Source: Clostridia bacterium
GTDB taxonomy: Bacteria; Bacillota; Clostridia; Oscillospirales; Acutalibacteraceae
Assembly: GCA_900766945.1 (NCBI GenBank)
Contig: CAAFXD010000026.1
Location: 1-10,085 of the forward strand
Direction of reading: 5' to 3'
DNA: 10,085 bases
Shown: one piece after another, positions 6,295-10,085 of the stretch
How positions within the stretch are numbered: position 1 is the stretch's first letter
Layout of the letters: each line of letters opens with the position of its first letter
Made by a program: the position numbers and the translations under genes
The notes under the pieces: generated by a model
Databases searched by the model: none
Told to the model about the DNA's origin: nothing
What the model saw: only the letters and a program-made list of their open reading frames with translations

Positions 6295-7537
6295 ATCTTG
6301 TCTGCCCGTCGCCGTAGATTTTATACTTCATACTCACAAGCTGCGGCAACCCAAGCGGCCCGCGGGCGTGCAGCTTTTGGGTGGAAATGCCGATTTCCGC
6401 GCCGAAACCGAACTCGCCGCCGTCGGTAAAGCGGGTGCTTGCGTTATGATATACCGCCGCCGAATCGACTTCGTTTAAAAACCGCTCGGCAGTTTCTCGG
6501 TTTTCGGTCACAATGCATTCGCTGTGCCCTGTGGAATAGGTATAAATATGTGCAATCGCTTCGTCCAAAGAATCCACGATTTTCACAGACATTTTGTAGT
6601 CGAGATACTCTTTGCCCCAATCGGTTTCGTCGGCAGGCGTCATTTCGGGGCAAATGGCACGGGCGCGTTCATCGCCGCGCAACTCGACCTGTTTTTCCTC
6701 TAACCGCGCCTTGATTTTCGGCAGGGCTTTTTCTGCAATCGCGCTGTGCAACAGCAAACTTTCCGCCGCGTTGCACACCGACACGCGCGAGGTTTTGGCG
6801 TTAAACACAATCTCCGCCGCCATATCTAAATCGGCGTCTTTATCGACATAAATATGGCAGTTGCCCACACCCGTTTCAATCACGGGAACAGATGCGTTTT
6901 CCACCACGGCGCGGATAAGCCCCGCCCCGCCGCGGGGAATGAGCACATCAATAAACCCGTTTAACTGCATCATCGCGGTTGCGCTCTCACGCGAGGTATC
7001 CGCCACCAACTGCACGCAATCGGCAGGGAGCGCAGACGCTTCCAAAGCGCCGCGCATGACGGCGGTAATCGCGGTATTCGAGCAAATCGCCTCTTTGCCG
7101 CCGCGCAAAATCACGGCGTTGCCCGCCTTTAAGCAAAGGGACGCGGCGTCACTCGTCACATTCGGGCGGGCTTCAAAAATCACGCCTACAACGCCCAACG
7201 GCACACTGACCTTTTGGATTTTCAAGCCGTTCGGGCGTGCGGTTTCACAAAGCACCGTGCCCACGGGGTCGGGCAGTTCCGCCACGGCGCGCACACCGTC
7301 CGCCATCCCCGCAATGCGCGCTTCGGACAGTGCCAAGCGGTCGAGCAGCGCGTCGGACAGCCCGTTTTTTCTGCCGTTTTCCAAATCTTTTTGATTTTCT
7401 TCTAATATATATGCGGCGTTTTGCAATAATGCGTCCGCAATTTTTAAAAGCGCCGCGTTTTTTTCGGCGGTGCTCGCCGTCATTAAGGTGCGTTCCGCCG
7501 TTTTGGCGCGCCGCCCCAGTTGTTCCAATACAGTCAT
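6293..7537 (-). CDS. proA: Glutamate-5-semialdehyde dehydrogenase (gamma-glutamyl phosphate reductase)
   Basis: A 414-residue enzyme of the usual ProA length that reduces gamma-glutamyl phosphate to glutamate-5-semialdehyde with NADPH, the second step of proline synthesis. Landmarks are PLGVVGVIFEARPNVTSDAASLCLKAGN (113-140), GNAVILRGGKEA (139-150), LIPRGGAGLI (199-208), ETGVGNCHIYVD (221-232), the catalytic cysteine in SRVSVCNAAESLL (Cys255), and the C-terminal FGFGAEIGISTQ (377-388) with ARGPLGLPQL (391-400). The frame runs up to a TTG at 7576, inside proB. The ATG at 7537, after the proB stop with a weak GGTGA upstream, gives the normal N-terminus (MTVLEQLGRRAKTAERTL) and is preferred. It is second in the operon, 22 bases behind proB. 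The family is certain; only the exact start has slight doubt. Confidence 0.96.
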   Translation of the reverse strand: MTVLEQLGRRAKTAERTLMTASTAEKNAALLKIADALLQNAAYILEENQKDLENGRKNGLSDALLDRLALSEARIAGMADGVRAVAELPDPVGTVLCETARPNGLKIQKVSVPLGVVGVIFEARPNVTSDAASLCLKAGNAVILRGGKEAICSNTAITAVMRGALEASALPADCVQLVADTSRESATAMMQLNGFIDVLIPRGGAGLIRAVVENASVPVIETGVGNCHIYVDKDADLDMAAEIVFNAKTSRVSVCNAAESLLLHSAIAEKALPKIKARLEEKQVELRGDERARAICPEMTPADETDWGKEYLDYKMSVKIVDSLDEAIAHIYTYSTGHSECIVTENRETAERFLNEVDSAAVYHNASTRFTDGGEFGFGAEIGISTQKLHARGPLGLPQLVSMKYKIYGDGQTR

Positions 7538-7559
7538 AGGGTTCACCGTAATTTTTAAA

Positions 7560-8348
7560 TTATTTTTTGCCGACAAAGAAGGTGCCGACCTGTTTGCCGT
7601 CGAGCGCCTTATAAATCTCCTCGGGCGCAGAGCCGTTCATCACAATCACATCAATCCCCGCGTCGGTGGCAATCTGCGCGGCGTGGAGTTTTGTGACCAT
7701 TCCGCCCGTGGAAAAGCGCGAGCCGTGCCCGCCTGCCGCCGCAAGCAATTCCTCGGTAATTTCGCGCACTTCGGGGATCAGCCTTGCGGTTTCGTCCTCT
7801 AAGGGGTTGGCGTCATACAGCCCGTCAATGTCGGTCAAAATAATCAGCGCGTCCGCGCCGATGAGCTTTGCCACAATCGCGGAGAGACTGTCGTTGTCGC
7901 CGTAGACGATTTCCTCGACGGCAACCGAGTCATTTTCATTGATAATCGGAATCGCGCCGAATTCAAAAATCTTTAAAAAGGCGTTGGTGAGATTTTCGCG
8001 GCGTTCGGGATTTTCCACATCGCTTTTGGTCATCAAAAGCTGCCCGACGGTGTGGCCGTATTCCCCGAACAGTTTGTCATACATAAACATTAACTCGCAC
8101 TGCCCGACGGTCGCCGCCGCCTGCCTGCCCGGCGTGTCCTCGGGGCGTTCACGCAACCCCAATTTGCCGACGCCCACGCCGATGGCCCCCGAAGTGACCA
8201 GCGCGACCTCAATGCCGGAATTGACAATGTCGGACAGCACCGACACCAATTTGTGCATTCGCCGAATATTCGTTTTCCCCGTATCATAGGTTAGGGTGGA
8301 AGTGCCCACCTTCACCACAAGCCGTTTTACATCCTTCAAAATCGCCAA
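7560..8348 (-). CDS. proB: Glutamate 5-kinase, short form without PUA domain
   Basis: A 262-residue amino acid kinase that phosphorylates glutamate with ATP, the committed and usually proline-inhibited step of proline synthesis. Visible are VVKVGTSTLT (11-20), VTSGAIGVGVGKLGL (51-65), the glutamate-binding loop PIINENDSVAVEEI (134-147), GDNDSLSAIVAKLIGADALI (150-169), LTDIDGLYDANP (171-182) and FSTGGMVTKLHAAQIATDAG (212-231). The protein stops soon after the kinase fold. The E. coli enzyme (367 residues) has a C-terminal PUA domain that is missing here; short forms are known in other bacteria. The start is a TTG with a poor RBS, and no ATG lies upstream in frame. It is the first gene of proB-proA-unknown-rpe, preceded by a good promoter and a leader of about 70 bases, which looks too short for a T-box. 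Confidence 0.96.
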   Translation of the reverse strand: MAILKDVKRLVVKVGTSTLTYDTGKTNIRRMHKLVSVLSDIVNSGIEVALVTSGAIGVGVGKLGLRERPEDTPGRQAAATVGQCELMFMYDKLFGEYGHTVGQLLMTKSDVENPERRENLTNAFLKIFEFGAIPIINENDSVAVEEIVYGDNDSLSAIVAKLIGADALIILTDIDGLYDANPLEDETARLIPEVREITEELLAAAGGHGSRFSTGGMVTKLHAAQIATDAGIDVIVMNGSAPEEIYKALDGKQVGTFFVGKK

Positions 8349-8424
8349 ACTCTCGCCCCGTTTATGTAAAAAATGAAAGTTTTATCTTCCCGCCGGAATT
8401 TCGGGCATAGATATAAGTATAAAC

Positions 8425-8453
8425 AGTATACCATACTTTTTCCCGTATCTCAA
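8425..8453 (-). promoter_or_regulatory. Sigma-A promoter of the proB operon
   Basis: On the minus strand TTGAGA (8453..8448) and TATACT (8430..8425) are 17 bases apart, with TG one base before the -10 (extended -10). Both boxes match the consensus in five of six positions. The start of transcription should be near 8418, leaving about 70 bases of leader before the proB TTG. Confidence 0.8.
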
Positions 8454-8580
8454 CAAAAAAATCAGGGCATTTGCCTGTGCAAACAGAACGAGGCGCAAAA
8501 AAAGGTATAAACGTCCCCTTTTGGGGTATTTTTAAAAAAACTGTTTCCTGAACATTCCGTTAAAAATCGTGTTCCAAATG

Positions 8581-8609
8581 TTTACAAAAAGTTTATCTCG
8601 TGGTATCAT
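8581..8609 (+). promoter_or_regulatory. Sigma-A promoter of the radical SAM gene
   Basis: TTTACA (8581-8586) and TATCAT (8604-8609) are separated by 17 bases, with TGG directly before the -10 as an extended -10. Transcription should start near 8616, giving a short leader of about 27 bases that carries the AAGAGGA ribosome binding site (8628-8634). Confidence 0.72.
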
Positions 8610-8642
8610 AATGTGCGAAAAAATGAAAAGAGGAACTGTGAT

Positions 8643-10085
8643 ATGGCAAAGTCCCACAAAGTACAGCGTGCGACGATTGCAGTCGCTTTGGACCACACGC
8701 TGAAATATATTTATAAAAATCCGCAGGAAAACCTCGTAAAACTTGCCGAACGCGTCGGCGGGCTTTTCGGCGGGTTGTTTCCGAAAGAAAACTTTGAGAA
8801 ATTCAAAGCCGCGGCAAAGGACCCCGAAAATGTTTGGACACAGTTCGCTCTGTCGATTTTACGCGATGTGCACCCGCATGTGGTGAAACAAATGCTGTTG
8901 TCCTTGGGTGTGGACGCGGGGCTGTACGGCACCAAAACCGTGCGCGCACTGCGCGAGGAACTGCACTGCAATGTGCCGTTTATCATTTTATTTGACCCGA
9001 CAAGCGCCTGCAATTTAAAGTGCAAAGGCTGTTGGGCGGCGGAATACGGCCATAAACAAAGCCTCTCAAACGAAGAAATGCAGTCCATTGTGTCGCAGGG
9101 CAAAGAAATGGGCACGCATTTTTATATGCTCACGGGCGGTGAGCCGCTCATTCGCAAAGACGATATTATTACGCTCGCGCGCAACAATTCGGACTGCGCG
9201 TTTGTCATATACACCAACGCCACACTCGTAGACCAAAAATTCTGCGACGAGATGAACGAAGTCGGCAATATCGGGCTGGCGCTCAGTTTGGAAGGCAGTG
9301 AAGCCTCGAATGACTGGCGGCGCGGCGACGGCGCGTACGAAAAGACGCTTGCGGCAATGGATTTACTGCAAAAAAATAAGTGCCTGTTCGGCGTTTCCGT
9401 TTGCTACACACGCAAAAATTTGGAAACTGTCACAAGCGACGAATTCCTCGATATGATTATCGAAAAAGGTGCGAAATACGCCCTTTGCTTTAACTATATG
9501 CCCGTCGGGCACGACGCGGACAAAGCGTTAATCCCCACCCCCGAACAGCGCGAATATATGTATAAATGGCTGAAAAAAGTCCGGAATTCCAAAACAGGTA
9601 AACCGATTTTTGTGATGGACTTCCAAAATGACGCAGAATATGTCGGCGGGTGCATTGCCGGCGGCAGAAACTATTTCCATATCAATTCCGCGGGCGACAT
9701 TGAGCCGTGTGTGTTCATTCACTATTCCGATACGAATATCCGCACGCACACCTTAAAAGAGGCGTTGCAGTCGCCGCTGTTTATGCAGTATTATCACAAC
9801 CAGCCGTTTAACGACAACCATCTGCGCCCCTGCCCGATGCTTGAAAATCCCGAATATCTGCGCAAAATGGTGAAGGAAAGCGGCGCACATTCCTCGGATT
9901 TACTGCACGCGGAGGATGTAGACACGCTGTGCGACAAATGCACGGATTTTGCCGCGGCCTGGGCACCCGAGGCAGAGCGCATTTGGACTTCGACCGCGCA
10001 CCGCGACACGCACACGCAGTATTACCGCGACACCGAAGAAGGCAAAGCCGCAGGCTGCCCCGGCGGGTGCGCGGGTTGTGCCGCC
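8643..10085 (+). CDS. Radical SAM protein with SPASM-like cysteine-rich C-terminal region (3' end outside window)
   Basis: 481 residues are visible and the frame is still open at the right edge. An N-terminal helical region (1-110) precedes the radical SAM core: FDPTSACNLKCKGCW (117-131), with the CxxxCxxC cluster cysteines 123, 127 and 130, then MLTGGEPL (162-169), YTNATLV (190-196) and ALSLEG (213-218). These hold the 4Fe-4S cluster and SAM. Downstream are further cysteines in an arrangement like SPASM/twitch auxiliary-cluster domains: GGCIAGGRNYFHINSAGDIEPC (Cys337, Cys356), CPM (397), LCDKC (430, 433), and at the end CPGGCAGC (472, 476, 479), a second CxxxCxxC pattern. The ATG follows AAGAGGA nine bases upstream and a good promoter. 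The substrate is unknown; no precursor peptide or partner gene is visible upstream. Confidence 0.9.
   Translation, partial: MAKSHKVQRATIAVALDHTLKYIYKNPQENLVKLAERVGGLFGGLFPKENFEKFKAAAKDPENVWTQFALSILRDVHPHVVKQMLLSLGVDAGLYGTKTVRALREELHCNVPFIILFDPTSACNLKCKGCWAAEYGHKQSLSNEEMQSIVSQGKEMGTHFYMLTGGEPLIRKDDIITLARNNSDCAFVIYTNATLVDQKFCDEMNEVGNIGLALSLEGSEASNDWRRGDGAYEKTLAAMDLLQKNKCLFGVSVCYTRKNLETVTSDEFLDMIIEKGAKYALCFNYMPVGHDADKALIPTPEQREYMYKWLKKVRNSKTGKPIFVMDFQNDAEYVGGCIAGGRNYFHINSAGDIEPCVFIHYSDTNIRTHTLKEALQSPLFMQYYHNQPFNDNHLRPCPMLENPEYLRKMVKESGAHSSDLLHAEDVDTLCDKCTDFAAAWAPEAERIWTSTAHRDTHTQYYRDTEEGKAAGCPGGCAGCAA

Larger units (their letters stand above)
8349..8642. other. Divergent intergenic region between proB and the radical SAM gene
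   Basis: A 294 bp AT-rich spacer holding two back-to-back promoters (8425-8453 minus, 8581-8609 plus). Between them, at 8515-8526, CCCC and GGGG can pair around a TTTT loop, followed by TATTTTT on the plus strand. With only four base pairs it is a weak hairpin, upstream of both start sites. I see no ORF, tRNA or riboswitch-like structure here. Confidence 0.6.

Noticed and set aside
8349..8424. T-box or other riboswitch in the proB leader
   Set aside because: Only about 70 bases separate the predicted start site from proB, too short for a T-box, and no T-box core sequence is visible.
8515..8533. CCCC-TTTT-GGGG hairpin followed by TATTTTT as an intrinsic terminator
   Set aside because: The stem has only four base pairs and it lies upstream of both divergent genes, where no transcript needs to end.
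8711..10015. Minus-strand ORFs opposite the radical SAM gene
   Set aside because: They are short, lack recognisable domains and ribosome binding sites, and run antisense to a long gene with clear motifs.

Overview
The window looks like chromosome from a GC-rich low-GC-clade Firmicute, most likely an anaerobic clostridium of the Oscillospirales/Ruminococcaceae type. This is inferred from the gene content (a clostridial-style MecA adaptor, a ProB without a PUA domain, Rnf-type membrane proteins, a radical SAM protein with a cysteine-rich C-terminal half), strong GGAGG ribosome binding sites, frequent TTG starts and short GC-rich palindromic repeats. No phage, IS element, CRISPR array, rRNA or tRNA gene is visible.

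Layout from left to right. Positions 20-48 hold a near-perfect sigma-A promoter that fires leftward out of the window; its -35 box contains the stop codon of the first gene. Positions 45-1226 (minus) encode a membrane-anchored protein resembling the DUF4015 putative glycoside hydrolase family. The spacer at 1227-1494 carries three 20-base hairpins of one architecture, which look like REP/MITE-type repeats. Positions 1495-4221 (minus) form a tight three-gene operon, rnfD-rnfE-rnfA, with overlapping reading frames. Facing away from it is mecA (4295-4834, plus). Its 3' end overlaps by 20 bp the end of a four-gene minus-strand operon, proB-proA-(unknown membrane protein)-rpe (8348 down to 4815). 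A 294 bp divergent spacer holds two sigma-A promoters, one for proBA and one for a plus-strand radical SAM gene (8643 onward) that is still open at the right edge.

Functionally, proB and proA give the first two steps from glutamate to proline. rpe is the pentose-phosphate epimerase and mecA is a Clp protease adaptor. The most unusual part is the rnfD-E-A operon. It lacks rnfC, rnfG and rnfB, and neither RnfA nor RnfE has either of the two cysteines that in standard Rnf/Nqr complexes hold the intramembrane iron-sulfur site, so all four expected ligands are replaced. RnfE also carries a long charged cytoplasmic tail. This suggests a membrane core derived from Rnf that no longer does standard Rnf electron transfer, or does it differently. 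That reading is inference from by-eye alignment to remembered family motifs.
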